In this document: positions 1 to 7,654 of the stretch, in pieces
Layout: every line of letters begins with the position of its first letter
How positions within the stretch are numbered: position 1 is the stretch's first letter
Source of the DNA: Bauldia sp965232525
GTDB lineage: Bacteria > Pseudomonadota > Alphaproteobacteria > Rhizobiales > Kaistiaceae
NCBI RefSeq assembly: GCF_965232525.1
Contig: NZ_OZ246980.1
Coordinates: forward strand, 1,736,001 to 1,800,000
Direction of reading: 5' to 3'
DNA: 64,000 bases
Made by a program: the position numbers and the translations under genes
The notes under the pieces: generated by a model
The model's database searches: none
What the model was told of the DNA's origin: nothing
What the model saw: the letters and a program-made list of their open reading frames with translations, nothing else

Positions 1-1
1 T

Positions 2-1669
2 CGCGTCAAGCTTCGCGAGTGGGCTGTGCTGGACCTCGCTCGTGATGCGAACCCACCGGTCACGGAAACGGAGCGTCTGCTCGTGGCGCTTTGGAAGGAC
101 GCGTTTCAGGTCGAGGAGGTCGGTCGCAGTTCGGACTTCTTTGATCTCGGCGGCGACTCGCTGATCGCCGCCGTCATCGGAGCTGGCATCCACAAAGTGA
201 CCGGAGTCGAATTGCCGCTCGGTGTCTTGCTCGATCACCCGGAACTGAGCGCGCTCGCCACTGCTATCGACGCGCGCCGGTCCGTTTCCGATTCGGAGGA
301 ACATCCGCTGGTCGCGGGACTTGCCGACGGCAAGGCTCCCTTGACCGATCAGCAGATGTTGTTCTGGCCACGCTCGCCGATGGCTGCGCAGCGCGGCACC
401 CGATCGACCACCATGTGGATGACCGGCCCGCTGGATGTATCCGCGTTCCAGTCCGCGCTGGATGACGTTGTCGCTCGACACGCGATGATGCGAACCCGCT
501 TCGTGGAGGAGGCTGGCGAGCCGATCCAGGTGATCGACCCGGTGTCGTCGGCGCCGTTGAAGGTCATCGATTGGTCAACGAAGGACGATCGGGGCACGCG
601 CCTGGAAGCGCTCCGCGTTGAGGAAAGGGCGCACGCCTTCGACTTCAAGGCCGGGCCGCCTCTGCGTTTCGTTTTAGTGCGGCTTGGGCCTGACCGGCAC
701 GCCTTCATTCGATCGAGTAATCACATCATCAGCGACGCCTTGTCCTGGCCGATCTTTTTCCGGGATCTGAATATCGCTTACGAAGCGCGGACGAAAGGCG
801 CGTCGCCGTCGTTCACGCCGTTGCCAGTGCAGTATGCCGATTACGCTGTCTGGCAGAGCCGCCGTCTGAGCACAGCCACTCGAGATAACGACTGGTGGAA
901 GGCCCGCATCGCCGGCGCTGATTTGCCAGCCGATAGATGGCTCCAGCCCTATCTTCGCCGTAAACCCTCCGCCGCCGCGTCCCCCGACGATATGCGACAG
1001 GTTCGGGCGATCGATGCTGTTACCGCGTCGCGTCTTGACGCCGTGGCCACTGAGGAGGGCCTCACATATTACGCCTCGCGAGTCGCGACCACCGTTCCGG
1101 TTGTCGCGCTGATCGCTGGCTGTCGGTCTGCGTTGATCGGCGGCGTCGCTACTCGGCGCGACCGCTCTGAGTTGCTTGATTTGTTCGGACCGTTTGCCGC
1201 TCTGACCGCTGAGATTTTCTCTTACGATCCGGCAGCAACCTTCCGGCAGCATCTTCGAACGATCAGGCGCCAGCTCTATGAGACGCATGGCGCAAGCGAT
1301 CGGCCGTGGCTGTCTATCTATCAAGAACTCCGCGCCGACGGCTTTGCCGTTCCGCCCATCATTGTGCGCATTCAGGTAGCGACGCCACGGCCTCAGCCTC
1401 GTTTGACCGGTCTCGATCTCGCATTCGATGACCGACGCCAGCGTGGGGTACCCCCGCACATAATCATCGACTTTGATCAGGCCCACGAGCAGCATCGCTG
1501 CAGGATTGATTTCGACGCCCGTATCTACGCACCGGCAGGTATGCGTGACCTTGCCGATCGCATTGCTCGCTTCGCGGAAGCTGCCGGTGAAGCTCCGGAT
1601 GAAACGATCGGCCGGCTGATCGAGTCGGCCGGTGTTGCTCGGGACCTACCGGAGCCCAACTCGCTCTGA
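2..1669 (+). CDS. NRPS module, 3' part: carrier + condensation domains (cut by window edge)
   Basis: The reading frame is open from base 2 with no start, and its first residues (RVKLREWA) match the end of the adenylation domain of the complete copy at 3061-6267, so the 5' part lies upstream of the window. A peptidyl carrier domain follows; its phosphopantetheine serine lies in LGGDSL near base 160. The rest is a condensation domain ending ...DLPEPNSL. The active-site motif reads SSNHIISDA, so the first His of HHxxxDG is Asn while the catalytic second His and the Asp remain. There is no thioesterase or reductase. The stop lies 14 bp from the convergent BUG gene. The protein should load an acyl or aminoacyl group on the carrier and condense it with an upstream or partner substrate; the product is unknown. 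Confidence 0.85.
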   Translation, partial: RVKLREWAVLDLARDANPPVTETERLLVALWKDAFQVEEVGRSSDFFDLGGDSLIAAVIGAGIHKVTGVELPLGVLLDHPELSALATAIDARRSVSDSEEHPLVAGLADGKAPLTDQQMLFWPRSPMAAQRGTRSTTMWMTGPLDVSAFQSALDDVVARHAMMRTRFVEEAGEPIQVIDPVSSAPLKVIDWSTKDDRGTRLEALRVEERAHAFDFKAGPPLRFVLVRLGPDRHAFIRSSNHIISDALSWPIFFRDLNIAYEARTKGASPSFTPLPVQYADYAVWQSRRLSTATRDNDWWKARIAGADLPADRWLQPYLRRKPSAAASPDDMRQVRAIDAVTASRLDAVATEEGLTYYASRVATTVPVVALIAGCRSALIGGVATRRDRSELLDLFGPFAALTAEIFSYDPAATFRQHLRTIRRQLYETHGASDRPWLSIYQELRADGFAVPPIIVRIQVATPRPQPRLTGLDLAFDDRRQRGVPPHIIIDFDQAHEQHRCRIDFDARIYAPAGMRDLADRIARFAEAAGEAPDETIGRLIESAGVARDLPEPNSL

Positions 1670-1683
1670 CGTTCGGCCGGCGG

Positions 1684-2721
1684 CTACTCGTCTGAGCTAA
1701 CGACCTCTGTGAGCACATCAACAACTTTCGCCGGTGCCTCAAGCACCGACGCGACAATGCTCGCCAGCTCTTCTCCGGAAACGGAATCGGTTGGCAAGTT
1801 CCTTCGATTGGCGTCTTCCAGGTAGTCCGCATCCCGCAGCATCTGGTCGAATGCGGCGCGATAGACACCTAGGGTCTCATCCGCCATCCCAGGCGGTCCT
1901 GCCAGGCTTCGTCCGATCGAACCGGCAGCCGCGAGCAGGCGGAGAACTGTTTCATCGCCCTTGTTCTCAGCGAACTCTACCAACGCGGGGACCTCGGGGT
2001 ATGAATCACTGCGTTCAAGCGAAAGCTGCCACAGGAGGTTGATTTTGTTGTCGGGTAGCCAATCGGGATGGGTTCGCTCCATGACGGAGGTGTTTATCGT
2101 TGTGGCGTCGACTTCGCCGCGTTCCATAGCCAGGACGCCCTCGGCGGTACCCTTGTATCCCTCAATCACTTCGAACTTGGTCTCGATGAGGGCGTTCAGT
2201 GTCCGTGGAATGATGCTCGACATTGCGGTGCGACCCGAGGCCGCGACAGTGGTCATGTGCTCCTTCGCTTCCTCGACGGATTTGGCCTCGGCCGTGTGCC
2301 AGGTTGCGACGCCTGTGACGAGGGTTCCAAGTCGGCCAATGAACGTGAAGTCCTCTGCCGTCACGCCGTCGGGAAGATTGCCCACGACGCTGTCGAACAC
2401 AATGGTCGCGGGAATGACACTGATCACCGTTCCGTCTGTCGGAGCGGCTTCGGCGAGGAAGCCGACGGACCGTCGTCCCCCGCCACCGGGCATGTTTTCG
2501 ACGATGACGCTCGGATTTCCGGGGAGGAAACGGCCAAGATGGTCGGCAGCCAGGCGGCCGAACGCGTCATAGCCGCCGCCGGCACCGAACCCGACGACGA
2601 CTGTCACTGTCTCACCCGAGAAGTCGACGTCCGCGTTGGCCGGGGTGATACCCGAGGCGGCAGTGGCGGCGGCCAGAAGGCCGGCGGCGAGAATATGACG
2701 GCGGGTTTGATAGATGATCAT
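1684..2721 (-). CDS. BUG/TctC-family periplasmic substrate-binding protein, copy 1
   Basis: 345 residues. The N-terminus is a signal peptide with a twin-arginine motif (TRRHILAAG) and a likely cut after PANA, so Tat export is plausible. The body has the hallmarks of tripartite tricarboxylate transporter receptors: VVVGFGAGGGYD, ENMPGGGGR, then LAGPPGMADE near the C-terminus. These proteins bind small carboxylates for TctAB permeases, but no TctA or TctB lies here. I start at the ATG of MIIYQ because the signal peptide begins there and the paralogue at 6290-7327 has exactly the same length; the frame is open about 100 codons further upstream but that part looks non-coding. It is convergent with the NRPS gene and divergent from a dioxygenase remnant. 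Its ligand may be related to the NRPS product, but that is inference. Confidence 0.88.
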   Translation of the reverse strand: MIIYQTRRHILAAGLLAAATAASGITPANADVDFSGETVTVVVGFGAGGGYDAFGRLAADHLGRFLPGNPSVIVENMPGGGGRRSVGFLAEAAPTDGTVISVIPATIVFDSVVGNLPDGVTAEDFTFIGRLGTLVTGVATWHTAEAKSVEEAKEHMTTVAASGRTAMSSIIPRTLNALIETKFEVIEGYKGTAEGVLAMERGEVDATTINTSVMERTHPDWLPDNKINLLWQLSLERSDSYPEVPALVEFAENKGDETVLRLLAAAGSIGRSLAGPPGMADETLGVYRAAFDQMLRDADYLEDANRRNLPTDSVSGEELASIVASVLEAPAKVVDVLTEVVSSDE

Positions 2722-2770
2722 TGATCCATCCGTTTTTATGTCTGACACGCCTTGTCGCGCTATGGATATT

Positions 2771-2786
2771 GCTGCTGCGTAGCAGC
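2771..2786. promoter_or_regulatory. Conserved palindrome upstream of BUG copy 1
   Basis: GCTGCT-GCGT-AGCAGC lies in the 130 bp between the BUG start and the dioxygenase remnant. It is retained in the second cassette at 7377-7390 (CTGCT-GCGT-AGCAG). It could be an operator for a regulator of the divergent pair or a hairpin in the BUG leader; the sequence does not decide. Confidence 0.4.
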
Positions 2787-2851
2787 CCGATGATGTCGAC
2801 CGCAACCACCCTTTTTCCCGTGTATTCGCTGAGGGGAACGAATCGATAACG

Positions 2852-3000
2852 ATGCCTGATGGAATGCCGGTCGTTGACCTGTCGCGAGGCGATGATCGGG
2901 CCATCGCACAAGTGCTTGGACGTGCCGCGCGGGAGGTCGGGTTCTTCTTCGTCTGTAACATCGGCGACGCGCTGATGCGCTGGACCAATGACGTTACCTC
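2852..3000 (+). pseudogene. IPNS-like 2OG-Fe(II) oxygenase N-terminal remnant, copy 1
   Basis: The frame from ATG 2852 opens with PDGMPVVDLSRGDD and continues AAREVGFFFVCNIGDALMR, which resembles the DIOX_N region of isopenicillin-N-synthase-like oxygenases (vPviDls ... A.revGFFyv.NhGi). The similarity stops near 2982, where sequence shared with the second cassette also ends, and the frame then runs into unrelated residues. The jelly-roll core with the iron-binding HxD...H is missing, so this is a dead 5' fragment. It is divergent from the BUG gene and lies about 80 bp before the next NRPS start. The whole 2722-3060 gap otherwise holds only the palindrome listed separately. Confidence 0.6.
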
Positions 3001-3060
3001 TCGACGGCGCATGTCGCTTTCCCGCAAGATATTGCTATCCTGCCGGTTAATGATGAAGGG

Positions 3061-6000
3061 GTGGCCAAGACAATGTCCTTAGCCGAGCCGATTGCCGTCG
3101 AGCCGCTGACCCTGGCGGATCTGGACCGGGGACTGTCGGTTCCCGAGCGGTTCGCGTCTATTGTGCGGGCGTATGGCGATCGCCCGGCCGTCACGACCAG
3201 AACCGAAACGATCACCTATGCCGAGCTGGACCGAATGGCCAATCGGCTGGCGCATCGTTTGCTGGAGCACGGGGAGGCGCAGAGCCGGATCGCGTTGCTG
3301 ATGGAGCCGAGGATCGCGATGTATGCGGCGCTGCTTGGCACGCTGAAAGCCGGAAGGGTCGCGATTGTCCTCAATCCGGATGACCCGCCAGAGCGCCTCA
3401 GACAACTCTGTGATTATGCCGGTATCAGCGCCATTCTTGTCGACGACCAAACGGCCGCCTTCGCGACTGCGGCGATGGGCGAGAGCGTCCCATCGCTGCG
3501 CTTGGATGAGGTCTTAGTCGGTGGGGAGTCTTCCGATCCGTCGCTGCCGATAACGATTCAGGATCCCTCGCATCTCGTCTACACCTCGGGATCGACCGGC
3601 AGGCCCAAGGGTGTGCTGAGGAGCCACGGATCGATATTGCGGGTTGCGTTGAGCATGGCCGCGGACGGCATGGGGATGACCCCTGGTGACCGCGTCGTGG
3701 CGACCGGTGCTCCATGGGGGGCCCAAGCCTTGAGCACCGCGTTCAGCGCCTTCCTCAACGGCGCGACGCTGATACCGTTTCCGGCGGTTCAACGCGGCGT
3801 GACCGGGCTTGCCGATTGGCTGGCGAAGAGCGGCGCGACGGTCCTCATCGCATCCAGTTCCCTTTGCCGGCATTTCCTAAAGACCTTGGACGAGCAGACT
3901 ATTTTTCCGGGAATTCGGTTGACCCGAGTCAGTGCCGACGCCGCCACCTGGGACGATATCTCGGCTTTGTGGCATCACTTTCCAAACGCACATGTCTTGA
4001 CCAGCATGGGGGCGACGGAGACGGGCACGATCGCTCAGCGCGCGTTTCCGCGGGGCTGTGATCGATCAACGGAAAAGCCTCCAGTCGGTTGGCCGACCAC
4101 CGGCTTGAGTGTCCGTATTGTTGATGACCACGGAGAGGATTGCCCACCGGGCGTCTTTGGCACGCTCGAGATGCGGTCGCGATTTCTCGCACTTGGCTAC
4201 TGGCGCGATCCCGAGCTGACCGAACGAACCTTCTCGGACGATGCCGACGGTAGGCGAATCTTTCACAGTAGCGATCGCGCCTGTTTCAGTGACGATGGAG
4301 CAATCGTCCTGGGCGGCCGTCGCGATACGGTCGTCAAGATCCGTGGTATCAGCGTTGACTTGATTGAGGTGGAGGAGGCTGTCGCGAGGGTGCCGGGCAT
4401 CGGTGAAGCGGCGGCGGTCGTGACGAAGCGGATCGGCGGTGAACCGTTCCTCGTAGGGTACGTTTCACCGCTTCAGGGGCTTTCGCTCACGCCGCATAAG
4501 ATCCGCGCTCTGGCGCGGCAGCATTTGCCGGGGCACCTTACTCCGGGCAAGTTTGTTGCTCTCGATGTTTTGCCTCGTGCGCCAAACGGTAAAGTCGACC
4601 GCGTCAAACTTCGCGAATGGGCTGCACCGGACGTTGCTCATGACGCAGAGGCCCCGGCCACGGAAACAGAACGTCTGCTGGTGAATCTTTGGAAGGATGC
4701 GTTTCGTGTCGAGGAGGTTGGCCGCGGTTCAGACTTCTTTGATCTGGGCGGCGACTCTCTGATCGCCGCCGTCATAGGAGCCGGTATTCACAAGGTGACT
4801 GGGGTCGAGCTGCCGCTCGGTGCTTTCCTCGATCATCCGGAGCTGTCCGCGCTTGCGGCTTTCATCGATAATTTGGCAAAGCAGACTCGCGCCGATGCGC
4901 TGCCGCTCGTTGCCGATTTGGCGCGCGAGAAAACGCGGCTGTCCGACCAGCAAATGCGATACTGGCTTCAGTCTCGATCGCCAGCCCAGTCGGCCCGCCT
5001 GTGGCGCACCAGTTTGTACGCGATAGACGGGCCCCTTGATGTAGCCGCTTTCCAAGCTGCCTGCAGTGATGTTTTCGAGCGCCACTCGATCCTGCGAACA
5101 CGTTTTGTCGTGGAAGCAGGTAAGCCGCTTCAGATTGTGGATCCGATTGGTGCGCCGCCGTTGACGATCAATCACTTCGCCAATCGAGAAGAAGATGACC
5201 TAGTACGGGAGTTGTGGGAGGAGGCCGCCTCATCACCGCCTTTCGACCTCACCGAGGGGCCGCTTGTGCGCTTCGCGCTGGCCCAGCTTGACACGAATAG
5301 GCACCTCTTCATCAGATCCAACCATCATATCATCAGTGACGCGCTGTCTTGGCCGATTTTCTTTCGCGATTTGGAGATGGCTTATAGCGCCCGTCTTGAC
5401 GGCCGATCGCCATTCTTCAAGCCGCTGCCGGTCCAGTACGCGGATTATGCGCAGTGGCAGTATCGGACCAGGAATGCCACCGACACGAACTGGTGGCGCG
5501 GTCAAATCGAGAAAATCGACCAGCCGGTGGAAAGGTGGATCAGGCGATACATGCGCGCCAAAGCCGTTAGCAAAACCGCACCGAACGAAGGGCGGATTGC
5601 GTGGGGTATTCAGCCCGCTTGCTCAACCCGCCTCGACAGAGTCGCGCGTGAAGCAGCGACGACATATTATGTATCTCGACTAGCCCTAGTCATTCCTGTT
5701 GTCGCGCGACTGATAGACACCAAAACCGTCGTTGTTGGCAGTGTTTTGACCTACCGGAACCGGGATGAACTGCTAGATCTGTTTGGGCCTTTTGCTGGTT
5801 TGGCCGTTGCCTTTTTCCGATACGAGCCAGACATGACATTCCGGCAACACTTGAGAAGCGTCCAGCAAGGCGCTCTGGAGTCCCATGCTCACAGCACGCG
5901 GCCGTGGTTGAATATCGCGGAAGAGCTGCGACGAGAGGGCACAGACGTACCGCCGAACCCGATCTGGGTTCAGGCAGCGACACCGAATCCGCAGCCGCGG

Positions 6001-6267
6001 CTGCAAGGGCTGACGGTGCAGCCTTGTCCGCCGCCGGACCGCGTGATGCCGCGCGGGGTCGTCGTTCGCTTCGATGAGGCTAACGAGCAGGATGGCTGCG
6101 CTATCGATTTCGACGCGCGCGTCTACGCGCCTGCGGGCATACGTGACTTTGCCGATCGTATTGCCCGTTTCGCGGAAGCTGTCGGTGAAACTCCCGATGA
6201 ACCGATCGGCCGTCTGATCGAATTAGCCGGCGTCGCTCAGGACTTGCCGCAGCCAAACTCGCTTTAG
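3061..6267 (+). CDS. Single-module NRPS: adenylation-carrier-condensation
   Basis: 1068 residues. The adenylation domain (about 15-520) shows A3 YTSGSTGRPKGV (174-185), A5 GATET (317-321), an A8-like RDTVVKIRGISVD and A10 PNGKVDR (508-514). The carrier domain (530-605) has Ser566 in LGGDSL. The condensation domain (625-1060) has SNHHIISDA (His755/His756, Asp760). By eye the A4 region reads GAPWGAQALS, so the Asp that normally binds the alpha-amino group appears replaced by Ala221; the substrate may not be a standard alpha-amino acid. A-PCP-C order with no terminal release domain suggests a partner protein or enzyme-free release. GTG 3061 is the outermost start, but AAGGGG just before it spaces better for ATG 3073. 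It is the complete version of the protein truncated at the left edge. Confidence 0.88.
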   Translation: MAKTMSLAEPIAVEPLTLADLDRGLSVPERFASIVRAYGDRPAVTTRTETITYAELDRMANRLAHRLLEHGEAQSRIALLMEPRIAMYAALLGTLKAGRVAIVLNPDDPPERLRQLCDYAGISAILVDDQTAAFATAAMGESVPSLRLDEVLVGGESSDPSLPITIQDPSHLVYTSGSTGRPKGVLRSHGSILRVALSMAADGMGMTPGDRVVATGAPWGAQALSTAFSAFLNGATLIPFPAVQRGVTGLADWLAKSGATVLIASSSLCRHFLKTLDEQTIFPGIRLTRVSADAATWDDISALWHHFPNAHVLTSMGATETGTIAQRAFPRGCDRSTEKPPVGWPTTGLSVRIVDDHGEDCPPGVFGTLEMRSRFLALGYWRDPELTERTFSDDADGRRIFHSSDRACFSDDGAIVLGGRRDTVVKIRGISVDLIEVEEAVARVPGIGEAAAVVTKRIGGEPFLVGYVSPLQGLSLTPHKIRALARQHLPGHLTPGKFVALDVLPRAPNGKVDRVKLREWAAPDVAHDAEAPATETERLLVNLWKDAFRVEEVGRGSDFFDLGGDSLIAAVIGAGIHKVTGVELPLGAFLDHPELSALAAFIDNLAKQTRADALPLVADLAREKTRLSDQQMRYWLQSRSPAQSARLWRTSLYAIDGPLDVAAFQAACSDVFERHSILRTRFVVEAGKPLQIVDPIGAPPLTINHFANREEDDLVRELWEEAASSPPFDLTEGPLVRFALAQLDTNRHLFIRSNHHIISDALSWPIFFRDLEMAYSARLDGRSPFFKPLPVQYADYAQWQYRTRNATDTNWWRGQIEKIDQPVERWIRRYMRAKAVSKTAPNEGRIAWGIQPACSTRLDRVAREAATTYYVSRLALVIPVVARLIDTKTVVVGSVLTYRNRDELLDLFGPFAGLAVAFFRYEPDMTFRQHLRSVQQGALESHAHSTRPWLNIAEELRREGTDVPPNPIWVQAATPNPQPRLQGLTVQPCPPPDRVMPRGVVVRFDEANEQDGCAIDFDARVYAPAGIRDFADRIARFAEAVGETPDEPIGRLIELAGVAQDLPQPNSL

Positions 6268-6289
6268 CCTTGGTCGCGTTGATCGGCGG

Positions 6290-7327
6290 CTAATCGTCCG
6301 ACTTGACGATCTCCGTGAGAACGTCAACGACTTCCGTCGGCGCCTCAAGTACCGAAACGATAATGCCCGCTAGCTCTTCGCCCGACAGGGAATCCGTGGG
6401 GATGTTCCTGCGGTCGGCATCCTCCAGATAGTCTGGGTCGCGCAGCATCTGCTCAAACGCCGTGCGATAGATGTCCAGGGTCTCATCCGCCATCCCCGGC
6501 GGTCCTGCCAGGCTTCGTCCGATTGATCCGGAAGCCGAGAGTAGACTCAGAACGGCCGCACCATCCTTGTTCTCGGCGAACTCTACCAGCGCGGGGACCT
6601 CCGGATATGCATCGCTGCGTTCCAACGACACCTGCCACAGTAAGTTGATCTTCTTGTCGGGATACCAGTCCGGATGGGTTCGCTCCATGATCGACATGTT
6701 AACCTGGCCGCCCTCGACTTCACCGCGTTCGAAGGCGAGGACTATCTCGGCCGTACCCTTGTATCCTTCCACGACCTCGAACTGTGTGCCCGCGACGACG
6801 TTCAAGGCACGCGGAATGATGCTCGAGTTCGCCGTGCGCCCTGTTGCGGCGAGGGTCGTTGCCCGTTGCTTTGCGTCCTCCACCGATTTTGTTTCGGCTG
6901 TGTGCCACGTCGCAACGCCCACGACGGAGGTTCCAAGTCGACCGATGAAGGTGAAGTCATCGGCGGTGACGCCCTCGGGAAGGTTGCCGACGACACTGTC
7001 GAACACAACGGTCGCGGGAATGACTGCGATCACCGTCCCGTCCGTCGGGGCGGCTTCGGCGAGGAAGCCGATGGACCGTCGTCCGCCGCCGCCGGGCATG
7101 TTCTCGACGATCACGCTTGGACTTCCGGGCAGGAACCGTCCCAGGTGGTCGGCCGCCAGCCGTCCGAATGTGTCATAGCCGCCGCCGGCACCATAGCCGA
7201 CGACGATGGTTACGGTCTTGCCCGAGAAGTCGACGTCCGCGTTGGCCGGGGTAATACCGGAGGTGGCGGTGGCCGCTGCCAGAAGGCCGGCGGCGAGAAT
7301 ATGACGGCGGGTTTGATAAACGATCAT
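6290..7327 (-). CDS. BUG/TctC-family periplasmic substrate-binding protein, copy 2
   Basis: 345 residues, the same length as copy 1 and clearly its paralogue: same twin-arginine signal (YQTRRHILAAG), VVGYGAGGGYDTFGR, ENMPGGGGRRS and LAGPPGMADE. Differences cluster in the middle (for example NVVAGTQFEVVEGYKG against NALIETKFEVIEGYKG), which could alter ligand preference. It is convergent with the NRPS gene at a 22 bp gap. No membrane subunits of a tripartite tricarboxylate transporter are nearby, so it would need to borrow a TctAB pair or act as a sensor or scavenging protein. The ATG at 7327 is chosen because it opens the signal peptide and matches copy 1. Confidence 0.88.
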   Translation of the reverse strand: MIVYQTRRHILAAGLLAAATATSGITPANADVDFSGKTVTIVVGYGAGGGYDTFGRLAADHLGRFLPGSPSVIVENMPGGGGRRSIGFLAEAAPTDGTVIAVIPATVVFDSVVGNLPEGVTADDFTFIGRLGTSVVGVATWHTAETKSVEDAKQRATTLAATGRTANSSIIPRALNVVAGTQFEVVEGYKGTAEIVLAFERGEVEGGQVNMSIMERTHPDWYPDKKINLLWQVSLERSDAYPEVPALVEFAENKDGAAVLSLLSASGSIGRSLAGPPGMADETLDIYRTAFEQMLRDPDYLEDADRRNIPTDSLSGEELAGIIVSVLEAPTEVVDVLTEIVKSDD

Positions 7328-7376
7328 TGATCCATCCGTTTTATGTCTGACACGCCTTGGCGCACTATGGGTATCA

Positions 7377-7390
7377 CTGCTGCGTAGCAG
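7377..7390. promoter_or_regulatory. Conserved palindrome upstream of BUG copy 2
   Basis: CTGCT-GCGT-AGCAG is the counterpart of the 2771-2786 palindrome, at the same distance from the BUG start. Its retention while flanking bases drift suggests function, but most of this stretch is also well conserved between the copies. Confidence 0.35.
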
Positions 7391-7449
7391 CCCAATGATG
7401 TCGACCGCAACCACCCTTTTACCGTGTACTCGCTGAAGGGGATCGCTCA

Positions 7450-7653
7450 ATGACAATACCTGATGGAATGCCGGTCGTTGATCTGTCGCGGGGCGATGAT
7501 CAGGCCATCGCGCAGACGCTTGGACGCGCCGCGCGGGAGGTCGGATTCTTCTTCGTCGTCGGCCAACATCGGCGACGCGCTGATGCGGCTCATCTCCAGG
7601 AGCGGTTGGCGCGTACCTACGATTTTCTGAATGGCGACGCGTCGGGCGACTGA
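7450..7653 (+). pseudogene. IPNS-like 2OG-Fe(II) oxygenase N-terminal remnant, copy 2
   Basis: ATG 7450 opens MTIPDGMPVVDLSRGDD and continues AAREVGFFFVV, parallel to the remnant at 2852. Copy 1 reads on as CNIGDALMR, whereas here extra bases after GFFFVV shift the frame, so the NIGDALMRL coding is still visible one frame over and the translated frame becomes GQHRRRADAAH. The frame ends after 67 codons, two bases before the stop of the convergent aldehyde dehydrogenase. The catalytic core is absent. Both remnants may derive from an intact oxygenase that once travelled with the NRPS cassette. Confidence 0.55.
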
Positions 7654-7654
7654 C

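Noticed and set aside
1..7653. Cassette duplication as an assembly artefact
   Set aside because: The two copies differ at many bases and residues throughout, so they are genuine diverged paralogues.
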